Of a stretch of DNA of 64,000 nucleotides, positions 8,707 to 17,824 are shown piece by piece; position 1 is the stretch's first letter; the number at the start of each line of letters is the position of its first letter. This DNA is from Pseudomonas sp. 7SR1 (GTDB lineage: Bacteria; Pseudomonadota; Gammaproteobacteria; Pseudomonadales; Pseudomonadaceae): contig NZ_LT707064.1 of assembly GCF_900156465.1 (NCBI RefSeq), forward strand, positions 496,001 through 560,000. The letters run 5' to 3'. The translations under genes and the position numbers were made by a program. The notes beneath the pieces are model-generated. The model saw nothing but the letters and a program-made list of their open reading frames with translations. It ran no database searches and was not told the origin of the DNA.

Positions 8707-9654
8707 TTACTCCTCTGCCCCGGCAGCTGAATGCGAACTCATGTCCATCCCTTCCATGTTGTGCGCCACTTCCTTCTCTTTCTTCTCGTGGTGCATTGGC
8801 TTGCCCGGGTTCATCCCTTCATATTTATCGATGATGGTCTGGAACAGGTTCGGCGTGACCGACGAGTAGAGTTCGACTGGGTTGTTCTGGCTCGGTTTGG
8901 AAAGGGCTTCGTATTCAGCTTTTTCAAGCTGTTTAGGTGCCTTCTTCACATCGTTGACCCAGGCGTCGAATTCTTCCTGGGTCGTGGCGATTGCTTTGAA
9001 CTTCATGCCGGTGAAACCCGCGCCGCTGTAGTTGGCCGAGATACCTTCGAGTTCAGTGTTCTGGTTGGCGATCAGGTGCAGCTTGGTCTGCATGCCGGCC
9101 ATCGCATAGATCTGGCCGCCCAGGCCCGGGATGAAGAACGAGTTCATCACGGTGTCGGAAGTGACCTTGAAGTTGATCGGCGTGTGGGCCGGGAAGACGA
9201 TCTTGTTGACTGTGGCGATGCCCTGTTCCGGATAGATGAACAGCCACTTCCAGTCCATCGAAACCACTTCGATGGTGACCGGCTTGACGTCGGAATCCAG
9301 CGGACGATAAGGGTCCAGGGCATGGGTCGACTTGTAGGTGATGTAGCCCAGGGCAATGATGATCAGGACCGGAATGGTCCATACGGCCACTTCGATCTTG
9401 GTGGAATGCGACCACTTCGGCGTGTACACGGCCTTGGTGTTGGAGGCGCGGTACTTCCAGGCGAACAGGAACGTCATGACGATGACCGGCACGACGACCA
9501 GCAACATCAGCAGCGTGGCGGTGATGATCAGGTTTCGTTCATCCAGGCCGACCTGGCCCTTGGGATCGAGCAGGGTCATGTTGCAGCCTCCCAGCAACAA
9601 CGTGCCGAGCAGCGGCAACAAGCCTAGTAATCGGGGGTACCTGTTTTTACTCAT
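8707..9654 (-). CDS. cyoA: Cytochrome bo3 ubiquinol oxidase subunit II (lipoprotein)
   Basis: 315 residues from ATG 9654, which is preceded by AGAGG. The N-terminus carries a lipobox (LLLGGC) with Cys24 as the acylated residue, then two membrane segments and a cupredoxin-like periplasmic domain without the CuA ligands, as in quinol oxidases. A longer frame to 9882 reads through the untranslated leader and is rejected. First gene of the operon. Confidence 0.95.
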   Translation of the reverse strand: MSKNRYPRLLGLLPLLGTLLLGGCNMTLLDPKGQVGLDERNLIITATLLMLLVVVPVIVMTFLFAWKYRASNTKAVYTPKWSHSTKIEVAVWTIPVLIIIALGYITYKSTHALDPYRPLDSDVKPVTIEVVSMDWKWLFIYPEQGIATVNKIVFPAHTPINFKVTSDTVMNSFFIPGLGGQIYAMAGMQTKLHLIANQNTELEGISANYSGAGFTGMKFKAIATTQEEFDAWVNDVKKAPKQLEKAEYEALSKPSQNNPVELYSSVTPNLFQTIIDKYEGMNPGKPMHHEKKEKEVAHNMEGMDMSSHSAAGAEE

Positions 9655-10449
9655 CTCACGACCTCTAAAGCAGCTTGCGCAATGCAGTTGGGTTTTGATC
9701 GCCAACACTTCACCCTGCCAAGGGTTGGCATTTTCTTGGATTTGAATAAGGGCTGCCCGTCGAGCGTCAGACGCTGTTCGACACATCCTGGGCCAGCAGT
9801 GAGTTCTTATTCGAATTCGTCGGTAAAAGGCCTTGTTACAGCCCAATTCCATTTGGTGCGGGTAGTTGGAAGGCACCGACACCTTGGGATCGCATGGGGC
9901 GCTGGCGCCCTTCGACCACCTCTCGCGCTCAAGCCTGAGCCGGGCCGGATATTCGGTGCGGGCGATTGTAGTGAGCTGAAGCGCTGTAGACCATGTCTCA
10001 TCCCGAAATAATTTTTATCCGAACCGGCAACAATCTATGGCGGATTCTGCAACAGACGCCCATGTTATCGAAAACAGTTCTCAACAAGAACCCCAAAAAA
10101 CGTAGGTCTACTAAGCCCGATTTAGACAGGCCGCAAGGGATTCACAGACTTTTCAGGCCACGCAAGCGCCCAGTTTTCGGGGCCTTTGCCCCATGGCGCG
10201 ATATTGTTAAAAATGCCTGCCCTACACAGGGAAGCGATGGCGAAAGCAGGGCACTCGAGGCCTTTTTTTGTTACAGGACAAAGCGAATATTGGCGTCGTG
10301 GAAGACGTGTCAGAGGCAGGATGTGTGACAACGTGTCGCAGATTGTCGCAGAGCATTCTTGTCCGGGATCAAGGCCATCGCCGTGGACGACTGAAACGAA
10401 AAACGCCCCGGCTCTTCGGATGAAAAACCGGGGCGTTTGCGTCAGCCAT
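9655..10449. other. Long leader and intergenic region upstream of cyoA
   Basis: No convincing coding frame on either strand. It should hold the cyo promoter, but I see no clear Anr or Fur site. A short tandem repeat, TGTCGCAGAT then TGTCGCAGAG, is at about 10333-10353. The dsbB terminator is at 10401-10438. Confidence 0.5.
10401..10438. terminator. Bidirectional intrinsic terminator after dsbB
   Basis: Stem AAACGCCCCGG / CCGGGGCGTTT with a 16-base loop containing A-runs; 12 bases beyond the dsbB stop on the minus strand. Confidence 0.8.
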
Positions 10450-10959
10450 TCAGCGAAGCGATTTGCGATTGCGCGACACCAGCAGCGGCACCAGCACCAC
10501 GATCAGCACGAAGGCCACCAGGGCCCATTGCGCCAGGGACAAGCCCAGGATCGGCGGATAGGGCGTGGAGCAGAAACCGTCGACCTGGAACCCCAGCGGG
10601 AAGATCTTCGCCAGCGGCAGGTCGTCGACGATCGGCTGCAGCACATCGACTCCGCAGCTCACCGCCGGAAAGAACTGGGTATAGACGTGATGCCCCGCCA
10701 CTCCCGCACCGGCCAGGGCGCAAAGCACCACGATGCCTTCAAGGATTGTCAGGCTGCGACGTGTGCGCATGGCCGCGCCGATGAAGGCGAAGATCGCGAT
10801 CAGCAACAGCGCGTAGCGCTGCAGGATACACAGCGGGCACGGTGCTTCGCCGAGGGCCACCTGCATGTACAGCGCGCCGCCGATCAGCGCCAGGCAGATC
10901 AGGCCCAACAGCACCAGATAGCGCCGCTCGCGGCCCAACCGCATCATTTCCTCACTCAT
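10450..10959 (-). CDS. dsbB: Disulfide bond formation protein B
   Basis: 169 residues, four membrane segments. It reoxidises DsbA and passes electrons to quinone. Both redox pairs are present: CPLC (Cys41, Cys44) in the first periplasmic loop and Cys102/Cys130 (SCGVD and GFCSTPYPP) in the second. Start ATG 10959 (MSEEMMRLGRERR) has AAGGGA upstream; an ATG 18 bases earlier is less likely. Pseudomonas genomes usually have two DsbB paralogues; which one this is cannot be told here. Confidence 0.92.
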   Translation of the reverse strand: MSEEMMRLGRERRYLVLLGLICLALIGGALYMQVALGEAPCPLCILQRYALLLIAIFAFIGAAMRTRRSLTILEGIVVLCALAGAGVAGHHVYTQFFPAVSCGVDVLQPIVDDLPLAKIFPLGFQVDGFCSTPYPPILGLSLAQWALVAFVLIVVLVPLLVSRNRKSLR

Positions 10960-11288
10960 TGGGTTTCCCTTTGTCATACATGGATCGACGCACAGCCTTG
11001 CGAACTCGGCGCGCTGTCGGATGGCCGAAGTCTACACGCTGGCCATGACAGTGAACGAGCGGTTGTCGTCGACTTTCAAGGGAATAGACAGGAAGAAGGT
11101 TAAGCGCCGATTAATTGCCTGGAAGCAGGCCTGCCGGTGGGCGTCGAGCTGATCGTCGTGATCGCAAGCAGGCTCGTCCCCACACGTTGGTTCGAGTTGT
11201 TCACGAAGTCGCGTCCAACACGAATCTTCCTGTGGGAACGAGCCTGTTCACAAAGCGCGCAACCCGGTTTCCCGGGCCGGCCGATGAC
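10960..11288. other. Intergenic region dsbB-hmp with REPIN
   Basis: No gene seen. The right half is a REPIN (11157-11255). Confidence 0.6.
11157..11255. repeat. REPIN, degenerate
   Basis: Left unit ATCGCAAGCAGGCTCGTCCC, right unit TGTGGGAACGAGCCTGTTCA in inverted orientation, separated by about 45 bases. Confidence 0.7.
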
Positions 11289-12470
11289 TTATTCCAGGGC
11301 CGCAGCCGGTCCGAAGAACTCGTAACGGCTCTGCCCGGCCGGCACACCCAGATTCTTGAGGTGGCGCTTGACCGCCGCCATGAAGCCCTTGGGTCCGAGG
11401 AAGTAGGCGTCCAGATCCCGCTGTTCCGGCAACCACCTGGCCAGTTGTTCCTGGCTCAACAAACCCACGGTGTCAGCCGCCGGGCTCGAACCGTCGTCTT
11501 CGTCATAGCAATAGAACCGCTTGAGTTGCGGGTGCCGACGGGCAAGGTCGTCGATCCAGTCGCGGAAAGCATGGACACGACCGTTGCGCGCGCAGTGGAT
11601 GAAATGCACCGGCCGTTCGGTTTGCAGCGCCGCCTGCAGCATCGCCAGGGTCGGCGTGATGCCGACGCCGCCGCTGATCAGCACCAGGGGCTTGTCGCTG
11701 GCGGTCAGGTAGAAATCCCCGGACGGCGGGAACAGCTGGATGCGGCTGCCGACAGGGAAGTCGTCGTGCAGGTAGTTCGACACCCGCCCACCGGCCTCGC
11801 GCTTGACACTGATCCGATACTGGCCGTTGTCGGCCAGGGCCGACAGCGAATAGTTGCGCCGTACCTCTTCACCGTCCAGCACCAGCTTCATACCGATGTA
11901 CTGGCCCGGCTCGGCCACCAGGATCGGCCCCTTGTCCACGGGCTCGAAGTAGAACGAGGTGATCTCATCACTCTCCTGCACCCTGGCCGCCAGTATGAAT
12001 TCACGCTCGCCCCGCCAGCCGCCCGGTGCCGCGGCTTTCTGGTCGTACATGCCGGCTTCGGCACCGATCAGGATATCGGCCAGCTGGTTATAGGCCGCGC
12101 CCCACGCGGCAATCACCTCGGGAGTGGCGATTTCCTCGCCCAGCACCTCGGCAATGGCCCGCAACAGACAGGCGCCAACGATCGGGTAATGCTCTGGCAG
12201 GATCTGCAAGGCCACATGCTTGTTGACGATTTTCGCCACCAGGTCACCCAACTGGTCGAGCTGGTCGATGTGCCGCGCATACATCAATACGCCATTGGCC
12301 AGGGCGCGGGGCTGGTCGCCGCTGGCCTGGTGAGCCTGGTTGAACAGGGGACGCACCTGGGGATATTCGGACAGCATCATGCGGTAGAAATGGGTAATGA
12401 GCGCTTCACCACCGCTTTCCAGCAATGGAACAGTGGAACGGATGATGGCGCGTTCTTCTTGGCTGAGCAT
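11289..12470 (-). CDS. hmp: Flavohemoglobin / nitric oxide dioxygenase
   Basis: 393 residues. It oxidises NO to nitrate with NAD(P)H and oxygen. Residues 1-140 are a globin with proximal His85 (NKHVALQILPEHY); 150-260 an FAD domain with RRNYSLS; 265-393 an NAD-binding domain with GGVGITPTLAML and YFLGPKGFM. Known as fhp in P. aeruginosa. It is divergent from norR/fhpR, and the shared region holds three GT-N7-AC sites and a sigma54-like element, pointing to NO-induced, NorR-dependent transcription. Confidence 0.95.
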   Translation of the reverse strand: MLSQEERAIIRSTVPLLESGGEALITHFYRMMLSEYPQVRPLFNQAHQASGDQPRALANGVLMYARHIDQLDQLGDLVAKIVNKHVALQILPEHYPIVGACLLRAIAEVLGEEIATPEVIAAWGAAYNQLADILIGAEAGMYDQKAAAPGGWRGEREFILAARVQESDEITSFYFEPVDKGPILVAEPGQYIGMKLVLDGEEVRRNYSLSALADNGQYRISVKREAGGRVSNYLHDDFPVGSRIQLFPPSGDFYLTASDKPLVLISGGVGITPTLAMLQAALQTERPVHFIHCARNGRVHAFRDWIDDLARRHPQLKRFYCYDEDDGSSPAADTVGLLSQEQLARWLPEQRDLDAYFLGPKGFMAAVKRHLKNLGVPAGQSRYEFFGPAAALE

Positions 12471-12513
12471 TGGGTGACTCCATGCAAGGACTTGATAACA
12501 ACTGCCTTGTCCT

Positions 12514-12529
12514 ATCAGATTTCATGCCA
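12514..12529 (-). promoter_or_regulatory. Sigma54-like promoter element for hmp (weak)
   Basis: On the minus strand the sequence reads TGGCATGAAATCTGAT: GG, ten bases, GA, one change from the GG-N10-GC core. It is 44-59 bases upstream of the hmp start, with the NorR sites 40-110 bases further upstream, the expected geometry. Confidence 0.4.
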
Positions 12530-12570
12530 TGATTAATTTCGTTATTTTTCAATAACTTAAAATCAGAGTA

Positions 12571-12627
12571 GTCATAAAGACACAAGACTCGATATAGTCT
12601 TTGGGACTACATGGAGTCTTTATGACC
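12571..12627. promoter_or_regulatory. Three candidate NorR binding sites (GT-N7-AC)
   Basis: GTCATAAAGAC (12571-12581), GTCTTTGGGAC (12597-12607, inside TAGTC-N5-GACTA) and GTCTTTATGAC (12617-12627). The first and third are exact reverse complements. Three such sites are known for E. coli NorR at norVW. The third overlaps the norR start codon, suggesting autoregulation. Confidence 0.7.
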
Positions 12628-14178
12628 GCAACCTCTCTGCTGACAGCCTTGTTGCCACTGGTGGCGGACCTGTCCCGGGAACTGCCTGAAGGCGAGCGCT
12701 ATCGCCGCCTGCTGGGAGCCCTGCGCGCCTTGTTGCCCTGCGACGCAGCCGCACTGTTGCGCCTGGACGGAGACTGCCTGGTGCCCCTGGCGGTGGACGG
12801 CTTGAGCACCGACACCTTGGGCCGACGCTTCCGGGTCAGCGAGCACCCGCGCTTCGAAGCGCTGCTGGCCAATCCGCACCCGACCCGGTTCGCCACCGAC
12901 AGTGACCTGCCCGATCCGTACGACGGGCTGGTCGAAGGCCTCGACGATCATCTGGAAGTCCACGATTGCATGGGCTGTCCGCTGTTCGTCGATGAACGAC
13001 CGTGGGGACTGCTGACCCTCGACTCACTGGATCCGGGCCGCTTCGAGCCGATCGACCTGAGCGCCTTGCAGGCCTTCGCCAGCCTCGCCGCCGCCACGGT
13101 CAGCGCGGCCGAACGCATCGAGCGCCTGGCCTTGAAAGCCGAAGACGAACACCGCCGCGCCGAGGTCTATCGCCAGGCCAGCGGCCATCAGCACCGGGAC
13201 ATGGTCGGCCAGAGCAAGGCCCATAAACGCCTGGTGGAAGAAATCAACCTGGTGGGCAGCAGCGACCTGACGGTACTGATCACCGGCGAAACCGGCGTCG
13301 GCAAGGAACTGGTCGCCCAGGCCATCCATGCCGCCTCGAAGCGCGCCGAGCAGCCGATGATCAGCCTCAACTGCGCCGCCCTGCCGGACACCCTGGTGGA
13401 AAGCGAACTCTTCGGTCACGTGCGCGGCGCCTTCACCGGGGCCACCGGTGATCGGCGTGGCAAGTTCGAACTGGCCGACGGTGGCACGCTGTTCCTCGAT
13501 GAAGTGGGCGAGCTGTCCCTCACCGTCCAGGCCAAGCTGCTGCGAGTGCTGCAGAGCGGCCAGTTGCAGCGCCTGGGCTCGGACAAGGAACACCGGGTCG
13601 ATGTGCGCCTGATCGCCGCCACCAACCGTGACCTCGCCGAGGAGGTGCGCAACGGTCGCTATCGGGCCGACTTCTATCATCGCCTGAGCGTCTACCCCCT
13701 GCAGGTACCGGCCCTGCGCGATCGCGGTCGCGATGTGCTGTTGCTCAGCGGCTTTTTCCTGGAGCAGAACCGTTCGCGCATGGGCCTTGGCAGCCTGCGC
13801 CTGAGCAGCGACGCCCAAGCCGCGCTGTTGGCCTATGACTGGCCAGGTAACGTGCGCGAACTGGAACACCTGATCGGTCGCAGCGCCCTCAAAGCCCTGG
13901 GCCGCTGCCCGGTGCGGCCGAAAATCCTCAGCCTCGGCGCCCAGGACCTGGATTTGCCCCAGACCGGCGAACCGCTTTCAGCCTCGGCCCCGGCCAGCCC
14001 GACGCCCGCCACGGAACCGGCCACCGGAGATATGCGCGAAGCGGTGGACGATTTCCAGCGCCGGTTGATCACCGCCAGCCTGGAGCGCCACCGGCACAAC
14101 TGGGCCAGCGCCGCCCGGGAACTGGGCCTGGACCGCGCGAACCTGGGGCGGATGGCCCGGCGACTGGGGCTCAAGTAG
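12622..14178 (+). CDS. norR: NO-responsive sigma54-dependent activator NorR (FhpR)
   Basis: 518 residues from ATG 12622, preceded by GGAG. Residues about 15-170 are a GAF domain, which in NorR binds NO through a non-heme iron. Residues 190-420 are the AAA+ domain with Walker [13 protein letters not shown], the sigma54-contact loop [12 protein letters not shown] and Walker [10 protein letters not shown]. The C-terminus is a Fis-type HTH ([20 protein letters not shown]). Divergent from hmp, its likely target. Confidence 0.93.
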   Translation: MTATSLLTALLPLVADLSRELPEGERYRRLLGALRALLPCDAAALLRLDGDCLVPLAVDGLSTDTLGRRFRVSEHPRFEALLANPHPTRFATDSDLPDPYDGLVEGLDDHLEVHDCMGCPLFVDERPWGLLTLDSLDPGRFEPIDLSALQAFASLAAATVSAAERIERLALKAEDEHRRAEVYRQASGHQHRDMVGQSKAHKRLVEEINLVGSSDLTVLITGETGVGKELVAQAIHAASKRAEQPMISLNCAALPDTLVESELFGHVRGAFTGATGDRRGKFELADGGTLFLDEVGELSLTVQAKLLRVLQSGQLQRLGSDKEHRVDVRLIAATNRDLAEEVRNGRYRADFYHRLSVYPLQVPALRDRGRDVLLLSGFFLEQNRSRMGLGSLRLSSDAQAALLAYDWPGNVRELEHLIGRSALKALGRCPVRPKILSLGAQDLDLPQTGEPLSASAPASPTPATEPATGDMREAVDDFQRRLITASLERHRHNWASAARELGLDRANLGRMARRLGLK

Positions 14179-14221
14179 CTCCCCTTCCCCCTGCTCGGAC
14201 CCAGAACAAGAGTGGGCACCT

Positions 14222-14251
14222 TGTGGCCAGGGGATTTATTCCCTGGCCACA
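14222..14251. repeat. Extragenic palindrome, TGTGGC...GCCACA family
   Basis: TGTGGCCAGGG, 8-base loop, CCCTGGCCACA: perfect 11-bp arms. Related elements occur at 17773, 28349 and 54939. Confidence 0.7.
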
Positions 14252-14415
14252 GATCAATCCCGCACCTCAGGATAAGCGTGCGCAGGCCGCTGACTTGAAA
14301 TTGGCTGACGACAGCTTTCGTCCTAAAGCCTGCCCCCAACAAGTCGATAACCCAATATCAAAAGCTGTTTTGGCGATCTTCATGCTCGCCCCACCTTTTT
14401 ACACAGAAGGTTTTT

Positions 14416-15318
14416 ATGTCTTCCAACAAAGCCCGCGCAGATTCACTTTCGCTTCTGCTGTTTACCTTGCGCAGCGGCAAGCTGATGGCAATCAACCTGC
14501 TCAAGGTCAGTGAAATCATCCCCTGCCCGCCACTGACCAAACTGCCGGAGTCGCACCCCCATGTAAAAGGCATCGCGACCCTGCGTGGCACATCGCTGTC
14601 GGTGATTGACCTGAGCCGCGCCATTGGCGAGCGCCCCCTGGAAGATCCCGATGGCGGCTGCCTGATCGTCACCGATGTCAGCCGGTCCAAGCAGGGCCTG
14701 CATGTGCAGGCAGTGAGCAAGATCGTGCATTGCCTGACCACCGATATCAAACCGCCGCCCTACGGCTCCGGCGGCGTGCGGGCGTTCATCACCGGCGTGA
14801 CGTCGGTGGACGGCACACTGGTGCAAGTACTGGATATCGAAAAAGTCATCCATGGCATCGCCCCGGCGCAGATCGAGACGGCGCCCACCGAATTGAGCAT
14901 GGAAGACGCCGAGGTATTGGGTAACGCGCGGATCCTGGTGGTGGATGACAGCCAGGTCGCCCTGCAACAATCGGTGCACACCCTGCGTAACCTGGGCCTG
15001 CAATGCCACACCGCCCGCAGCGCCAAGGAAGCCATCGAGTGCCTGTTGGAACTGCAGGGCACCGCACAGGAAATCAACCTGATCGTCTCGGACATCGAGA
15101 TGTCGGAAATGGACGGCTACGCCCTCACCCGGACCTTGCGCGAAACCCCGGACTTCGCCCATCTCTACGTGCTGCTGCACACCTCCCTCGACAGCGCCAT
15201 GAACAGCGAGAAAGCCCGGCTGGCCGGTGCCAACGGCGTGCTCACCAAGTTCTCTTCGCCGGAACTGACCAAGTGCCTGATCACGGCGGCCAAAGCCGTT
15301 GCCGAACAAGGACGCTGA
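14416..15318 (+). CDS. cheV: CheV chemotaxis coupling protein (CheW-REC)
   Basis: 300 residues: a CheW-like domain (about 10-155) that couples chemoreceptors to CheA, then a response-regulator receiver (about 170-295) with ARILVVDDSQVAL and the phospho-acceptor in LIVSDIEMSEMDGY, and a conserved Lys in GVLTKFSSPEL. Start has AGAAGG upstream. Stands alone between norR and a small exported protein; chemotaxis genes are not in the window. Confidence 0.92.
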   Translation: MSSNKARADSLSLLLFTLRSGKLMAINLLKVSEIIPCPPLTKLPESHPHVKGIATLRGTSLSVIDLSRAIGERPLEDPDGGCLIVTDVSRSKQGLHVQAVSKIVHCLTTDIKPPPYGSGGVRAFITGVTSVDGTLVQVLDIEKVIHGIAPAQIETAPTELSMEDAEVLGNARILVVDDSQVALQQSVHTLRNLGLQCHTARSAKEAIECLLELQGTAQEINLIVSDIEMSEMDGYALTRTLRETPDFAHLYVLLHTSLDSAMNSEKARLAGANGVLTKFSSPELTKCLITAAKAVAEQGR

Positions 15319-15466
15319 GGACAAAGACGTCGTTACCCGCTGATGGGCACCGCCTGTGGCGTGCCCCCGGACGGCCCCCCAGTCACGCCTGGAATCACGT
15401 CGCCGTGTCACGCGCTCGCCGTTGTGGGCTTATAGTGCAGGCTCCCCTGGCGCTCTGGAGTCGAAC

Positions 15467-15802
15467 ATGAACAGTACCGCACGAACCGCTCTTTACCTGG
15501 TCGCCCTGACCTCCCTTGCCTTTCACGCCCACGCCTCGAGCCCCAGCGCCTGGGCAGCTCATGACAAAGAGGTGCTTGCCAGTTGCCTGAAAGCCAGCGG
15601 CCTGAAGGACGCGGCGCCCGTGGGCAGCGCCGCGCAATTCGATGACCGGGTGGGCTACACCGCGCTGTTGCTGCAAGGCCACTATCCGCAGAAACACATG
15701 AAAGGCGCGAACGGCACCGAACTGTGCCTCTACCACAAGCAAGCCAAGGTCGCCTACGTCACCGAATGGGATTCGATTCGTCCAGCCACGACCTCGCACT
15801 GA
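15467..15802 (+). CDS. Small exported conserved hypothetical protein
   Basis: 111 residues with a signal peptide ending at AFHAHA, then a mature part of about 89 residues with two cysteines (SCLKAS, LCLYHK), which could form a disulfide. An upstream in-frame start at 15356 would destroy the signal peptide and is rejected. The family is not recognised; periplasmic location is inferred. Confidence 0.75.
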   Translation: MNSTARTALYLVALTSLAFHAHASSPSAWAAHDKEVLASCLKASGLKDAAPVGSAAQFDDRVGYTALLLQGHYPQKHMKGANGTELCLYHKQAKVAYVTEWDSIRPATTSH

Positions 15803-15879
15803 GTGGCGCATAATTTGCTATGCAGGGCTTGGCACGGCGTATTTCTGTCGCCGCTTTCAGCCTCGCATCCGGGCAATCG

Positions 15880-16629
15880 ATGAACACGACATTTTCCTGC
15901 GTAGGGTGTGGCAAATGCTGCACCGATCACCACGTCCCCCTGACACTCGACGAGGCCCGAATGTGGGCTGATGACGGCGGCCAGGTGATCGTCCTGGTGG
16001 AAGCCTTCCTGCCCAATGGCCTGGGCCTGCCGGCGGGGCAACGCGAGCATGCCGAACGGCGTTCGGCGGTGGTTCGCACCGGCAGCACCGAAGCGTTCGT
16101 GGCGATCACCTTCGCCGCCTACAACGCTGGCCGTTGCAGGAACCTCGACGAAGAAAACCTGTGCCGCATCTATGAGCGCCGGCCATTGGTTTGCCGCATC
16201 TATCCCATGGAAATCAACCCGCACATTCCCCTCGACATCGCCGTCAAGGAATGCCCGCCGCAATCGTGGGAAACCGGACCGCAGTTGATCCTGGGAGGCG
16301 AACTGGTGGACCAGGAACTGGCACGGCTGATCGAGCGTTCGCGCCAGGCCGATCGCGACGAGATCCGGATCAAGGAGCGGGTCTGCGCTCGCCTGGGCAT
16401 CCATGTCACCGCGCTCAAGGGCGACGGGTTCACCGCCTACCTGCCGGACATGGCGGCGTTCGCCTCGGCGATCGACCAGGTGCGCTCCCAGCCCCTGGAG
16501 CAACAGGCCAACGAGTGGCAGCTTCACCTGTCCGGTGCCGATGTGGCCGACCAGGTCCAGGCCAGCGGTGCATGCGTCGCCACGGAAACGCCGGCCAACT
16601 ACGCCTTTATTTCGCTGCGGGCGGCATAG
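15880..16629 (+). CDS. YkgJ-family cysteine cluster protein
   Basis: 249 residues. The N-terminus holds CVGCGKCC (Cys7, 10, 13, 14), and further cysteines follow in NLCRIYERRPLVCRIYP: the Zn/Fe-chelating signature of YkgJ proteins (CxxCxxCC with a later C-R-xYP motif). The activity of the family is unclear. The ATG at 15880 places the cluster at the very N-terminus; a longer frame from 15820 has no ribosome site. Confidence 0.85.
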   Translation: MNTTFSCVGCGKCCTDHHVPLTLDEARMWADDGGQVIVLVEAFLPNGLGLPAGQREHAERRSAVVRTGSTEAFVAITFAAYNAGRCRNLDEENLCRIYERRPLVCRIYPMEINPHIPLDIAVKECPPQSWETGPQLILGGELVDQELARLIERSRQADRDEIRIKERVCARLGIHVTALKGDGFTAYLPDMAAFASAIDQVRSQPLEQQANEWQLHLSGADVADQVQASGACVATETPANYAFISLRAA

Positions 16630-16652
16630 CGGCAGATCGTGACGAACCCTCC

Positions 16653-16682
16653 CGTGGGAGCGGCCTGGTCCGCTCTCACACG
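16653..16682. repeat. Single degenerate REP
   Basis: CCGTGGGAGCGGCCTGGTCC followed by GCTCTCACACGG, in the gap between two plus-strand genes. Confidence 0.45.
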
Positions 16683-16776
16683 GTGTCTTCATGGCTTGCG
16701 ATCACTTCCCCTCTCGCCTAACCCTCGGCAAGAATGTTAGCGTGCTTGGTATTCTCTGCCAGACGAGCCTTGCACG

Positions 16777-17748
16777 ATGAAAAAAACCGTACTTGCCTTC
16801 AGCCGTATCACGCCCCAGATGGTCGAGCGCCTGCGACAGGATTTCGACGTGATCGTGCCCAACCCGTCGAACGGCGACATCAATGCCCAGTTCAACGAAG
16901 CCCTGCCCCAGGCGCACGGACTGATCGGCGTGGGACGCAAGCTTGGCCGCGAACAACTGCAAGACGCCGCGAACCTGCAAGTGGTGTCCAGTGTGTCGGT
17001 GGGCTACGACAACTACGACCTGGCCTACTTCAATGAGCGCGGGATCATGCTTACCAACACGCCCGACGTGCTCACCGAAAGCACCGCCGACCTGGCGTTC
17101 GCCCTGCTGATGAGCAGCGCCCGGCGCGTCGCCGAACTGGACGCCTGGACCAAGGCCGGTCAATGGCAGGCCACCGTCGGCCCGCAACTGTTCGGCAGCG
17201 ATGTGCACGGCAAGACGCTGGGCATCGTCGGCATGGGCAACATCGGCGCGGCCATCGCCCGGCGTGGCCGCCTGGGCTTCAACATGCCGATCCTCTACAG
17301 CGGCAACAGCCGCAAGACCGAACTGGAAAACCAGTTGGGCGCGCAATTTCGCGAACTCGATCAGTTGCTGGCCGAAGCGGACTTCGTCTGCCTCGTGGTG
17401 CCCTTGAGCGAGAAGACCCGTCATCTGATCGGCCAGCGCGAACTGTCGCTGATGAAGCCGAGCGCCATCCTCGTCAACATCTCCCGCGGCCCCGTGGTGG
17501 ATGAACCGGCGCTGATCGAAGCCTTGCAGAACAACCGCATCCGCGGCGCCGGGCTGGATGTCTACGAAAAAGAGCCCCTGGCCGAGTCGCCGCTGTTCCA
17601 GCTGAAAAACGCCGTGACCTTGCCCCACATCGGTTCCGCCACCCATGAAACCCGTGAAGCCATGGCCAACCTTGCGGTGGAGAACCTGCGAAGCGCCTTG
17701 ATGGGCGAACGGCCCAAGAACCTGGTCAACCCGCAAGTCTGGAAATAA
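16777..17748 (+). CDS. ghrB: D-2-hydroxyacid dehydrogenase (glyoxylate/hydroxypyruvate or 2-ketogluconate reductase type)
   Basis: 323 residues of the D-isomer 2-hydroxyacid dehydrogenase family. The Rossmann motif GIVGMGNIGAAIA is near residue 150; catalytic Arg is in LVNISRGPVVDE, Glu in YEKEPL and His in LPHIGSATHETR. It best resembles the GhrB/TkrA group, which reduces glyoxylate, hydroxypyruvate and 2-ketogluconate with NADPH. No kgu genes are adjacent. Gene symbol is tentative. Confidence 0.8.
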   Translation: MKKTVLAFSRITPQMVERLRQDFDVIVPNPSNGDINAQFNEALPQAHGLIGVGRKLGREQLQDAANLQVVSSVSVGYDNYDLAYFNERGIMLTNTPDVLTESTADLAFALLMSSARRVAELDAWTKAGQWQATVGPQLFGSDVHGKTLGIVGMGNIGAAIARRGRLGFNMPILYSGNSRKTELENQLGAQFRELDQLLAEADFVCLVVPLSEKTRHLIGQRELSLMKPSAILVNISRGPVVDEPALIEALQNNRIRGAGLDVYEKEPLAESPLFQLKNAVTLPHIGSATHETREAMANLAVENLRSALMGERPKNLVNPQVWK

Positions 17749-17772
17749 GACTCGCCGGGTATCATGAGCCCT

Positions 17773-17800
17773 GTGGCGAGGGAGTTTGCGCCCTCGCCAC
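17773..17800. repeat. Extragenic palindrome, GTGGCGAGGG family
   Basis: GTGGCGAGGG, 8-base loop, CCCTCGCCAC, between converging genes. Confidence 0.65.
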
Positions 17801-17824
17801 GGGATATTCGCCAGCCACTGCGCC

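Noticed and set aside
15880..16629. YkgJ protein as a ferredoxin
   Set aside because: The cluster CxxCGxCC lacks the CxxCxxCxxxCP pattern of 4Fe-4S ferredoxins.
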